Shown here: in pieces, positions 1 to 6,257 of the stretch | Layout of the letters: each line of letters opens with the position of its first letter | Position numbering within the stretch: position 1 is the first letter of the stretch | Assembly: GCA_017463035.1 (NCBI GenBank) | Contig: JAFTPY010000021.1 | Span: 1-8,440, forward strand | DNA length: 8,440 nt | Reading direction: 5' to 3' | Source: Lachnospiraceae bacterium | GTDB taxonomy: Bacteria; Bacillota; Clostridia; Lachnospirales; Lachnospiraceae | The notes under the pieces: model-generated | Seen by the model: the letters and a program-made list of their open reading frames with translations, nothing else | What the model was told of the DNA's origin: nothing | Database searches by the model: none | Made by a program: the position numbers and the translations under genes

Positions 1-21
1 GGCTTACATATGTTTTCATAA
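1..21 (+). CDS. possible 3' end of an upstream operon gene (partial)
   Basis: Frame 1 reads six sense codons (GLHMFS) and then TAA at 19-21, just before the ribosome binding site of the first antiporter subunit. The other two frames run on for tens of bases into the next gene, so if an upstream gene reaches the window this is the most likely end of it. In related gene clusters a small NuoK/MrpC-like subunit often precedes such antiporter genes, but six residues cannot show that. The upstream gene may equally have ended before the window. Confidence 0.25.
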   Translation, partial: GLHMFS

Positions 22-22
22 C

Positions 23-30
23 AAAGGAGG
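23..30 (+). promoter_or_regulatory. ribosome binding site of antiporter subunit 1
   Basis: AAAGGAGG is a near-perfect match to the 16S rRNA 3' end, six bases before the ATG at 37, and it fixes that start. The promoter of this operon is not in the window. Confidence 0.85.
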
Positions 31-36
31 CAAACG

Positions 37-1503
37 ATGGGAAGAGAAATATTATTATTGTTACGGATTCTGTTTCCAGTGGTAGCAGGCTGTCTTTTGT
101 TTGGAGTGGCGCGTCGCGGAAACCGTAAGGTGCAGACGATGTATGTGACAACGGTATTGGCGGCGGAAATGATACCGGTACTTGCAACTGTATTTATGGA
201 GAAGACAACAGTAGAATGCTTTTGTCTGACGCCGACCGTTCGTCTGGTGTTGTGTAACGACGGCCTTTCCGGTTTGTTTGGAGTTTTGGCTGTTTCTGTA
301 TGGCTGTTGGTGGGTATTTATTCCTTCCGTTATTTAAAGGAAACTCCGCGACCGGTAATGTTTTACGGCTTTTATCTGATTGCACTCGGTGTGTTACAGG
401 GAATCGGTCTGGCCGGAAATTTGGTGACTTTTTATTTGTTCTATGAATGGATGACGTTAATGACAGTTCCGTTTGTGTTTTATAATCGGACGAAAGAATC
501 CATTCGTGCGGCAAGAAAGTATTTGTTTTATTCCGTTGCGGGCGCAAGCTTTGCACTGGCGGGGATCTTTTTGATGGCCGGAAATACGGAAGGATTGCAT
601 TTTGCGGGCGGTGCGTTGCTTGAGAATGCAAACCGTAGCGAGGTACTTCTTGCGGCGGTACTGTTAATTGTAGGCTTCGGTACAAAGGCTGGTATGTTTC
701 CGATGCACGGATGGCTTCCGACGGCGCATCCGGTGGCCCCGGCCCCGGCGTCTGCGGTATTGTCCGGTGTAATTACAAAAGCAGGTGTGCTGGGAATTAT
801 CCGTAGTTTATATTATGTGATAGGAATGGATTATCTGGCAGGGACTTATGTGCAGACAGTGTTCATAACGCTTGCACTGATTACGGTATTTATGGGCTCT
901 ATGCTGGCTTATAAGGAAAAAATATTAAAGAAACGTCTGGCGTACTCTACGGTCAGCCAGGTATCTTATGTGTTGTTTGGTCTGGCATTGTTTACACCGG
1001 CAGGCTTTGCCGCTGCATTGCTGCATGTAGTATTTCATTCGGTAATTAAGAACGGTTTATTCCTGTTTGCCGGTACCGTAATCCATCAGACCGGAGAGGA
1101 AAGAGTAGAGGGCTTGCGCGGTATGGGAAAGGATTTGCCGGTTACCTTCTGGTGCTTTACCTTTGCTTCTTTGGCATTGGTGGGAATTCCGCCGATGTCG
1201 GGCTTTGTCAGTAAATGGTATTTGGCAAAAGGTGCAATGGATGCGTCCGTTGGTGTGTTTTCCTATGTGGGACCGGCGGTGCTTCTGGTAAGTGCATTGT
1301 TGACTGCCGGATATCTGTTATCGATTACGGCGGACGGATTTTTCCGGGGGAAGAATTTTGTGGGGGCTACGCCGGAACCTCGAGAAGGACATGTGTCCAT
1401 GCTGGTTCCGTGTGTGATATTTGCGGCTGCTGCGTTACTTCTCGGTGTTTTTGCGTCCCCGTTGGTTACGTTTGTTACGAAGCTCGGAACGAGCTTGCTT
1501 TAA
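37..1503 (+). CDS. antiporter-like membrane subunit 1 (MrpD/NuoN/NuoM-like, proton-conducting transporter family)
   Basis: This 488-residue polytopic protein has about 14 predicted membrane helices, the usual size and layout of complex I/Mrp antiporter-like subunits. These subunits move H+ or Na+ across the cytoplasmic membrane through a chain of buried charged residues. The key residues are visible: Glu137 in helix 5 (context LFYEWM), Lys217 in helix 7 (GFGTKAGMFP), Lys248 in helix 8 (ITKAG), His330 and His334 with Lys339 in helix 11, and Lys393 in the discontinuous helix 12 (GFVSKW). The loop before helix 8 reads LPTAHPVAPAPASAVLSG, the NuoN/NuoM/MrpD form of the family signature. The start is set by AAAGGAGG at 23-30, six bases before ATG. 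The gene lies 21 bases before a clear paralogue and is probably co-transcribed with it. Whether the ion is Na+ or H+ cannot be told from sequence. The family is certain; equivalence to a named subunit is not. Confidence 0.95.
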   Translation: MGREILLLLRILFPVVAGCLLFGVARRGNRKVQTMYVTTVLAAEMIPVLATVFMEKTTVECFCLTPTVRLVLCNDGLSGLFGVLAVSVWLLVGIYSFRYLKETPRPVMFYGFYLIALGVLQGIGLAGNLVTFYLFYEWMTLMTVPFVFYNRTKESIRAARKYLFYSVAGASFALAGIFLMAGNTEGLHFAGGALLENANRSEVLLAAVLLIVGFGTKAGMFPMHGWLPTAHPVAPAPASAVLSGVITKAGVLGIIRSLYYVIGMDYLAGTYVQTVFITLALITVFMGSMLAYKEKILKKRLAYSTVSQVSYVLFGLALFTPAGFAAALLHVVFHSVIKNGLFLFAGTVIHQTGEERVEGLRGMGKDLPVTFWCFTFASLALVGIPPMSGFVSKWYLAKGAMDASVGVFSYVGPAVLLVSALLTAGYLLSITADGFFRGKNFVGATPEPREGHVSMLVPCVIFAAAALLLGVFASPLVTFVTKLGTSLL

Positions 1504-1511
1504 AAGAGCGG

Positions 1512-1519
1512 AAAGGAGA
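1512..1519 (+). promoter_or_regulatory. ribosome binding site of antiporter subunit 2
   Basis: AAAGGAGA lies in the 21-base gap between subunits 1 and 2, about six bases before the ATG at 1525. The gap has no room for a promoter or terminator, so the two genes share a transcript. Confidence 0.8.
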
Positions 1520-1524
1520 ACGAT

Positions 1525-3042
1525 ATGAGTCAATATCTGATGTTACTTCCGATTTTTGTACCGGTTCTGTTCGGTGCATTGATTCCGTTGTTTCGTTTTG
1601 AGAGCAGAAAAGCACGCCAATGGTATGTCGGCGCGGTAACCGTTGTTAATACGCTGCTGATGTTTCTGATTATGTTTGTCGTACGTCCGGAAGGGGATTT
1701 TATGCTTCTTAATATGGCAGGTAAGCTGTCTATTTCCTTCCACATGGACGGGCTGGGCTGTGTATTCGGTTCATTGATTTCGATTCTTTGGCCGATTGCT
1801 ACCTTTTATGCCTTTGAATATATGAAGCATGAAGGAAAGGAAAATACATTCTTCACCTTCTTTACCATGACCTACGGTATAACGGTAGGAATTGCATTTG
1901 CGTCGAATTTGATGACGTTGTATTTGTTCTACGAATTGCTGACCTTTGTAACACTTCCGCTTGTGATGCACGGAATGAGTAAGAAATCTGTGTTTGCGGG
2001 CAGACGTTATGTGACCTATTCGGTGGGCGGCGCGGCGTTTGCATTTATCGGTATCGCATTTATCCTGACCTTCGGTGAAGGAATTCATTTTGTATACGGA
2101 GGTGTGTTGACCGGGGAGTATACTGCAGTGCAGGAGCAGTTGTTACGGTTGGCCTATGTAATGACTGCCTTCGGTTTCGGAGTTAAGGCGGCAGTGTTTC
2201 CGTTCCATTTGTGGCTTCCGACCGCGTCTGTAGCACCGACCCCGGTAACGGCTTTGTTACATGCGGTAGCGGTGGTAAAGGCCGGTGCGTTTGCTATTAT
2301 TCGAATTACTTACTTCAGCTTCGGTACGGAATTGCTTTACGGAAGCTTTGCGCAGTACATTGTTATGGGTGCGGCACTGGTAACGATTTTGTTCGGCTCC
2401 GCAATGGCTTTAAAGGAACAGCATTTAAAACGTCGTCTGGCTTATTCCACCATCAGTAATTTGTCCTATATCGTATTCGGAGCGTCCTTAATGACTCCGG
2501 CCGGTTTGACAGGTGCTTTGACTCATATGGTGGTTCACGGTGTTGTTAAGATAACATTATTTTTCTGTGCAGGTGCGGTGCTTTACAAAACGGGACAGGA
2601 ATACATTCATGACATGCGGGGAATGGGAAAGCGTATGCCGGTTACCTTTTCCTGCTTTGCGTTGGCATCCGCTGCATTGGTGGGTGTTCCGCCGCTTCCG
2701 GGCTTTTTAAGTAAATGGAATCTGGCGGAAGCGGCATTGCATGCAAAAAATCCGTTGGGTTATGCGGGAATTGCCGTCCTTTTGGTTTCTGCGGTTCTTA
2801 CGGCGATTTATTTGTTTTTGGTTGTGTTCAAAGCGTGTTTTCCGTCGAAGAGCGGAGTTGCACCGGAAACGAAGCGGTGTGAGGCTAATGCTTATATGAC
2901 GGTTCCGTTGGTGCTTTTATGTGTGTTGATTGTGTTGCTGGGCGTGTTTGCGCAACCGCTGACGGAAGCCTTTGCGCGGATTTCTCCGCAGGTATTTTAT
3001 GAAATAATTGCGAGTGTTACGGAAGGAGGCAGTATGTTATGA
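1525..3042 (+). CDS. antiporter-like membrane subunit 2 (proton-conducting transporter family, partly NuoL/MrpA-like)
   Basis: This 505-residue polytopic membrane protein has about 14 helices and is a paralogue of the preceding gene. Ion-channel residues in place are Glu137 in helix 5 (LFYELL), Lys221 in helix 7 (GFGVKAAVFPFHLWLP), Lys252 in helix 8 (VVKAG), His334, His338 and Lys342 in helix 11, and Lys397 in helix 12 (GFLSKW). Around helix 8 it reads APTPVTALLHAVAVVKAG, which is closer to the NuoL/MrpA form than to the AHP-APAPASALLSG form of its two neighbours. It lacks the long C-terminal extension of real MrpA. The start is supported by AAAGGAGA at 1512-1519. The last codons overlap the start of the next gene by four bases (ATGA), which suggests translational coupling. 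It presumably sits next to subunits 1 and 3 in one membrane complex. Ion specificity and exact subunit equivalence are unknown. Confidence 0.95.
   Translation: MSQYLMLLPIFVPVLFGALIPLFRFESRKARQWYVGAVTVVNTLLMFLIMFVVRPEGDFMLLNMAGKLSISFHMDGLGCVFGSLISILWPIATFYAFEYMKHEGKENTFFTFFTMTYGITVGIAFASNLMTLYLFYELLTFVTLPLVMHGMSKKSVFAGRRYVTYSVGGAAFAFIGIAFILTFGEGIHFVYGGVLTGEYTAVQEQLLRLAYVMTAFGFGVKAAVFPFHLWLPTASVAPTPVTALLHAVAVVKAGAFAIIRITYFSFGTELLYGSFAQYIVMGAALVTILFGSAMALKEQHLKRRLAYSTISNLSYIVFGASLMTPAGLTGALTHMVVHGVVKITLFFCAGAVLYKTGQEYIHDMRGMGKRMPVTFSCFALASAALVGVPPLPGFLSKWNLAEAALHAKNPLGYAGIAVLLVSAVLTAIYLFLVVFKACFPSKSGVAPETKRCEANAYMTVPLVLLCVLIVLLGVFAQPLTEAFARISPQVFYEIIASVTEGGSML
3021..3029 (+). promoter_or_regulatory. 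ribosome binding site of antiporter subunit 3, inside the subunit 2 gene
   Basis: GGAAGGAGG lies within the last codons of subunit 2, nine bases before the ATG at 3039. It decides the start of subunit 3. The same reading frame is closed by TGA at 3000-3002, so no longer N-terminus is possible. Confidence 0.8.
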
Positions 3043-4940
3043 TAGAGACGTTGCGATTTGCAACCGACGGATTTCGTGTTGTTTATGCATTACTGGCTAC
3101 CTTACTTTGGGTAATGACGCTTTTGTTTTCGAAGCAGTATTTTTACCGTCACAGACATTTGACCAGATATTTTGTGTTTTATTTTATAACGTTTTTTGCG
3201 GTGTTGGGCGTGTTCTTTGCTGCAGATTTACTGACTTTATTTTTGTTTTTTGAAATTATGTCCTTTACCTCCTATGTGTGGGTGGCTCAGGAGGAAACCG
3301 ATGCGGCACTGCGGGCATCGAAGACATATCTTGCGGTAGCCGTAATCGGCGGATTGTCCATGTTAATGGGGATTTTTATGCTGGAGCATGCATTTGGGAC
3401 ACTTATGATTTCCGATATGCGTGAGGCGGCAACCGCGTTCCTTGCGGGAGAGGGCGGTAATTTCGGAAACAGACAGACGTATTTGTATGTGGCTGCGGCA
3501 CTGCTTACGGTAGGCTTCGGAGGAAAAGCGGGCGTATTTCCTCTTCATATCTGGCTTCCGAAGGCACATCCGGCTGCTCCGGCACCGGCTTCGGCATTGC
3601 TTTCGGGTATGTTAACCAAGTGCGGTATTTTCGGTATGTTGCTGGTGAACTGTCATTTGTTGTTTGCGGACGGCACTTGGGGAAAGGTGATTTTGGTTTT
3701 AGGTACGATTACTATGGTGTTGGGAGCTGTATCCGCACTGTTTTCCGTGGATATTAAGCGCACGCTGGCTTGTTCCTCCGTATCCCAGATCGGTTTTATT
3801 ACTTTGGGTATCGGTATGATCGGTATTATGGGAGGTCACGGAATCGCATTGTCGGGAACTGTTTTCCACATGGTAAATCATACAGTGCTTAAGCTGGTGT
3901 TGTTCCTTGCTGCGGGCGTAGTATATATGAACACACATTCCTTGGATTTAAACAAGGTACGCGGCTACGGAAGAAGACATCCGTTTTTGGCGGTTGCGGT
4001 TGCTTTCGGCGGATTGGGACTGGCCGGTATACCGGGCTTTAACGGCTATATCAGTAAGACTTTGTTGCACGAGAGTCTGGTGGAGCATATGCATCATCTG
4101 GAGGCGGCGGGACTGCACGGGGAAATCGGTATGTTCAAAACCGTGGAAGTGTTGTTTTTGATTTCCGGAGGTCTGACGCTTGCGTATATGTTAAAGCTTT
4201 TCATTGCGATTTTTGTGGAAAAGGGTGACGGAGAGGAAACGGAAAAGAAGAGCAGTATGACGTTGCTGTCCGGAATTGCGGTATGTGGTTCCGCAGTGTT
4301 GATTCCGGTATTGGGGTTGACTCCGAATGTAATTTTTGCGAAAATCGGGCATTTGGCAGAAGCGTTTTTCGGTCCGACCGTAATCTTGAACGGTGAAGGT
4401 CACGAAATACACTGGCTTGCTTTTGCAAATTTAAAGGGAGCATTGATTTCCGTAGGAATCGGTGTTGTTGTTTATTTGCTGGTGGTTCGCGGGTTGTTGA
4501 TGAAAAAAGAAAACGGAAGAAGAGTTTATGTGAACCGTATTCCGGCTTGGATTGATTTAGAAGAGTCTGTGTACCGTCCGGTGGTTTTATATGCGTTACC
4601 GTTTGTTCTTGCATTTTTCAGCAGAATCTGCGATACTGTTATAGACAGTGTGGCCGGACTTTTACGGGCAACCGTATTTGCACCGAGAAAACGCAAGATG
4701 TCGATCTGGGTAGGTACCAGAGTAACCCATATGCTCGGCACGGCAATGGACGGTATTGTGGTATTGCTGAATAAGACGATTTTTCGCAATCATCCGATTA
4801 CAAAGTCCTTTGTTTCGGTGTTTGCCGTTAGTGAATTAGAGGCAAGACAGACCTTTTCTCTTGTTATCGGGAGTGTATCCTTCGGCCTTTTATTAGCGGC
4901 TATGGGCCTTGCAATTTCACTGATTTATCTGCTTTTTTAA
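3039..4940 (+). CDS. antiporter-like membrane subunit 3 (HyfB/MbhH/NuoL-related), short N-terminus and long C-terminal tail
   Basis: This 633-residue membrane protein is the third antiporter-like subunit. Conserved ion-channel residues are Glu72 (LFFEIM), Lys163 (GFGGKAGVFPLHIWLP), Lys194 (LTKCG), His277, His281 and Lys285 in VNHTVLKL, and Lys340 (GYISKT). The helix 8 loop reads AHPAAPAPASALLSG. The conserved Glu lies 65 residues earlier than in subunits 1 and 2, so the usual first two helices are missing. A stop in the same frame at 3000-3002 rules out a longer start. After helix 12 come a helix at 367-393, a charged loop, helices near 407-425 and 465-484, then about 100 residues (506-603) rich in alternating hydrophobic and charged residues, and a last helix at 606-632. 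This layout recalls the lateral helix and final helix of NuoL/MbhH, which clamp neighbouring subunits together; that reading is inference. The start overlaps subunit 2 by four bases. Confidence 0.94.
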   Translation: MIETLRFATDGFRVVYALLATLLWVMTLLFSKQYFYRHRHLTRYFVFYFITFFAVLGVFFAADLLTLFLFFEIMSFTSYVWVAQEETDAALRASKTYLAVAVIGGLSMLMGIFMLEHAFGTLMISDMREAATAFLAGEGGNFGNRQTYLYVAAALLTVGFGGKAGVFPLHIWLPKAHPAAPAPASALLSGMLTKCGIFGMLLVNCHLLFADGTWGKVILVLGTITMVLGAVSALFSVDIKRTLACSSVSQIGFITLGIGMIGIMGGHGIALSGTVFHMVNHTVLKLVLFLAAGVVYMNTHSLDLNKVRGYGRRHPFLAVAVAFGGLGLAGIPGFNGYISKTLLHESLVEHMHHLEAAGLHGEIGMFKTVEVLFLISGGLTLAYMLKLFIAIFVEKGDGEETEKKSSMTLLSGIAVCGSAVLIPVLGLTPNVIFAKIGHLAEAFFGPTVILNGEGHEIHWLAFANLKGALISVGIGVVVYLLVVRGLLMKKENGRRVYVNRIPAWIDLEESVYRPVVLYALPFVLAFFSRICDTVIDSVAGLLRATVFAPRKRKMSIWVGTRVTHMLGTAMDGIVVLLNKTIFRNHPITKSFVSVFAVSELEARQTFSLVIGSVSFGLLLAAMGLAISLIYLLF

Positions 4941-4956
4941 AAAATTAGGAAAAGTA
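4933..4956 (+). promoter_or_regulatory. A/T-rich upstream element of the cheX promoter
   Basis: A perfect T6A6 palindrome (4933-4944) is followed by more A-rich sequence up to the -35 box. It covers about -60 to -36 relative to the expected start site, where UP elements bind the RNA polymerase alpha subunit. It includes the last codons of subunit 3. It lacks a G/C stem, so it is not an intrinsic terminator. Confidence 0.4.
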
Positions 4957-4985
4957 TTGAAACTCACGCGCAAATTTGGTATGAT
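4957..4985 (+). promoter_or_regulatory. cheX: sigma-A type promoter of cheX
   Basis: TTGAAA (4957-4962) and TATGAT (4980-4985) are separated by exactly 17 bases. A TG one base upstream of the -10 box (4978-4979 are GG, preceded by T at 4977) gives an extended -10, TGGTATGAT. Transcription would start near 4991-4993 and leave a leader of about 95 bases. It is not a flagellar sigma-28 promoter, although the gene is chemotactic. Confidence 0.7.
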
Positions 4986-4991
4986 AGAGAT

Positions 4992-5085
4992 AATATAAAA
5001 GGGGCTGGGATTGGTTGCTAATGCAATGAAGCCGTTTACTACGAAAGAGTTGGCGCACAGCTAAGAAAGGTATGGGGATAATACT
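4992..5085 (+). other. 5' leader of cheX with small hairpins
   Basis: This is the expected untranslated leader between promoter and start codon. GGCT (5003-5006) can pair with AGCC (5030-5033), enclosing TTGC/GCAA (5015-5018 with 5023-5026). A second hairpin is AGTTG/CAGCT (5048-5052 with 5058-5062) around a five-base loop. No known riboswitch class was recognised, and the stems are short. The ribosome binding site is unclear: AGAAAGG (5064-5070) is far from the ATG, and GGGG (5074-5077) is eight bases before it. Confidence 0.35.
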
Positions 5086-5559
5086 ATGGCAGGAATTATT
5101 TCGGTAGAGCACATCAACCCGTTTTTGTTATCGGCACAACAGATTTTGTCGCAGGTTTGCAGTATTCAGACGAAGGTCGGACAGATATCCAAGGATAATA
5201 TGTGTATCGACGGAGAACCGGTGTTTATCATGCTGGGTGTGACCGGTGAGATGACCGGGCAGGTTTGTATTGTTTTTGATTTAGAGGCTGCTAAGGATGT
5301 GGCATCCCGTATGATGATGGGAATGCCTGTGGCTGAGATTGACGATATGGCAAAGAGCGCATTAAGTGAGCTTGGAAACATGATTATGGGAAATGCAGCA
5401 ACCCTGCTTTCCAATAACAATGTCAGAATCGACATTACTCCGCCTACACTCGGTATGGGTAGCACAAAGCTGACGTCACCGAATTTGACTTCAATTAAGG
5501 TTCCGCTGGTATATGAAGGCGGAGAGGTTAAGTTGTACTTCTTATTGAAACTGGTTTAA
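5086..5559 (+). CDS. cheX: chemotaxis protein CheX (CheY-P phosphatase family)
   Basis: This 157-residue cytosolic protein has the usual length of CheX. The CheC/CheX/FliY family removes phosphate from CheY-P and so resets the flagellar motor signal. The family motif [DS]xxxExxN is present once, as Ser91, Glu95 and Asn98 in SALSELGNMIMGN, with a proline about 21 residues later (Pro119-Pro120). One motif copy is typical of CheX, while CheC and FliY usually carry two. The N-terminal half has the expected alternating strand pattern (FIMLGVTGEMTGQVCIVF), and the C-terminus ends in a strand (VKLYFLLKLV). No membrane segment or signal peptide is seen. The gene has its own promoter upstream and terminator downstream and no chemotaxis neighbours in the window. 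The fold family is confident. Phosphatase activity is inferred from the intact Glu and Asn. Confidence 0.88.
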   Translation: MAGIISVEHINPFLLSAQQILSQVCSIQTKVGQISKDNMCIDGEPVFIMLGVTGEMTGQVCIVFDLEAAKDVASRMMMGMPVAEIDDMAKSALSELGNMIMGNAATLLSNNNVRIDITPPTLGMGSTKLTSPNLTSIKVPLVYEGGEVKLYFLLKLV

Positions 5560-5579
5560 GTACAGGAAATACAAAAAGA

Positions 5580-5610
5580 AGGTGACGCAGACGGCATCAC
5601 CTCTTTTTTT
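5580..5610 (+). terminator. intrinsic terminator after cheX
   Basis: AGGTGA (5580-5585) pairs with TCACCT (5597-5602). The interior can add a two-base GC/GC stem. C5603 and seven T residues (5604-5610) follow. It starts 21 bases after the cheX stop codon and separates cheX from the next gene. Confidence 0.85.
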
Positions 5611-5627
5611 GGGAGATTATATGATTT

Positions 5628-5633
5628 AGGAGA
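5628..5633 (+). promoter_or_regulatory. ribosome binding site of the membrane-anchored protein
   Basis: AGGAGA is six bases before the ATG at 5640 and fixes that start. Confidence 0.75.
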
Positions 5634-5639
5634 TGGGTA

Positions 5640-6197
5640 ATGAGTAAGGTTAAGACAAATAATTATATATATCAGAGCAAAAAAAAGGAGGAAGCACCGA
5701 AGCCGGATTTCAAAAAGGTATATTTTGCCCTGGCTGCAGTGTGCGTCCTTTTGCTTGCGGTAGTGGTATTGATTTGTGTTGAGAAGGGCATGGAAAACAA
5801 ATTAATTGTTCAAAACAAGTCTTCTCACACGATTAAGCAGTTGCAGTTCTGGTATGAGGATGAAAGCGGAGAAATTATTGATATTATGGATTTTGAAAAT
5901 GTTCTCCCGAAAACGGAGAGAAAGGAATCTACGGAAAATCTTGCTTTGTCCGAATTGATGGGAGATGCATGGCTGTCTGTATACATGGTATTTGAGGACG
6001 GTGGTGATGCATTGGTACAGACCGGTCAGTTTTTATATGACTTCGAAGGTAAAATCAGCTTTGAATTGGATGATACAAAGGAGGAGGAGTTGATTCTTCG
6101 TTTGAAAGCAGGCGAAGGTCTGTTTAACTCCACGACAGTTACAGGTTGTGATGATGTATACTATATCAATCCGAAGGAAGGCTATAATATCGATTAA
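5640..6197 (+). CDS. membrane-anchored protein of unknown function, probable extracellular domain
   Basis: I do not recognise this 185-residue protein. It has a hydrophilic, Lys-rich N-terminus (residues 1-26), one strongly hydrophobic segment at about 28-47, and a C-terminal domain of roughly 138 residues. Positive charge before the helix suggests an inside N-terminus and an outside C-terminal domain. That domain has alternating strand-like segments (NKLIVQNKSS, KQLQFWYEDESGE, AWLSVYMVFEDGG, GKISFELDD) and is acidic, suggesting a beta-sandwich-like fold; this is inference. There is no lipobox, sortase signal or repeat. It has a single cysteine outside the helix (Cys170). AGGAGA at 5628-5633, six bases before ATG, supports the start. 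It lies behind the cheX terminator, so it needs its own promoter, and none is convincing in the 29-base gap; read-through of the terminator is possible. It ends 60 bases before the hydratase gene. Confidence 0.85.
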   Translation: MSKVKTNNYIYQSKKKEEAPKPDFKKVYFALAAVCVLLLAVVVLICVEKGMENKLIVQNKSSHTIKQLQFWYEDESGEIIDIMDFENVLPKTERKESTENLALSELMGDAWLSVYMVFEDGGDALVQTGQFLYDFEGKISFELDDTKEEELILRLKAGEGLFNSTTVTGCDDVYYINPKEGYNID

Positions 6198-6219
6198 GAT
6201 AGCTTCGGCTTTGAATAGA

Positions 6220-6240
6220 ATAGACGGGCGTCGATAGACG
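6220..6240 (+). repeat. short direct repeat ATAGACG upstream of the hydratase
   Basis: ATAGACG occurs at 6220-6226 and 6234-6240, 14 bases apart start to start, in the gap before the hydratase. It could be an operator half-site pair, but seven bases twice may be chance. Confidence 0.25.
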
Positions 6241-6242
6241 TT

Positions 6243-6250
6243 AGAAAGGG
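6243..6250 (+). promoter_or_regulatory. ribosome binding site of the YbhJ-like hydratase
   Basis: AGAAAGGG lies seven bases before the ATG at 6258. No other in-frame start with a better site lies nearby. Confidence 0.7.
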
Positions 6251-6257
6251 TAAAAGT

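Noticed and set aside
194..685. 163-codon open frame on the minus strand
   Set aside because: It is antisense to the first antiporter subunit, has no membrane or domain pattern, and is explained by the codon bias of the true gene.
1215..1601. 128-codon plus-strand frame overlapping subunits 1 and 2
   Set aside because: Its Cys- and Gly-rich translation is a shifted reading of the real genes and it has no ribosome binding site of its own.
4933..4944. T6A6 palindrome as a terminator of the antiporter operon
   Set aside because: It has no G/C stem and no loop. No clear terminator is visible after subunit 3, so some read-through into cheX is possible.
5021..5064. Tiny open frames in the cheX leader (ATG CAA TGA, and a 12-codon frame at 5026-5064)
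   Set aside because: Neither has a properly spaced ribosome binding site, and the 12-residue product lacks the amino-acid runs of an attenuator peptide. They may be chance.
5620..5625. TATGAT as a promoter for the membrane-anchored protein
   Set aside because: The -35 position falls in the terminator stem without a match, and the start site would fall within or just after the ribosome binding site.
6183..6188. TATAAT as a -10 box for the hydratase
   Set aside because: It is a perfect hexamer, but no TTGACA-like -35 lies 16-18 bases upstream and there is no TG extension. It also sits in the coding end of the previous gene.
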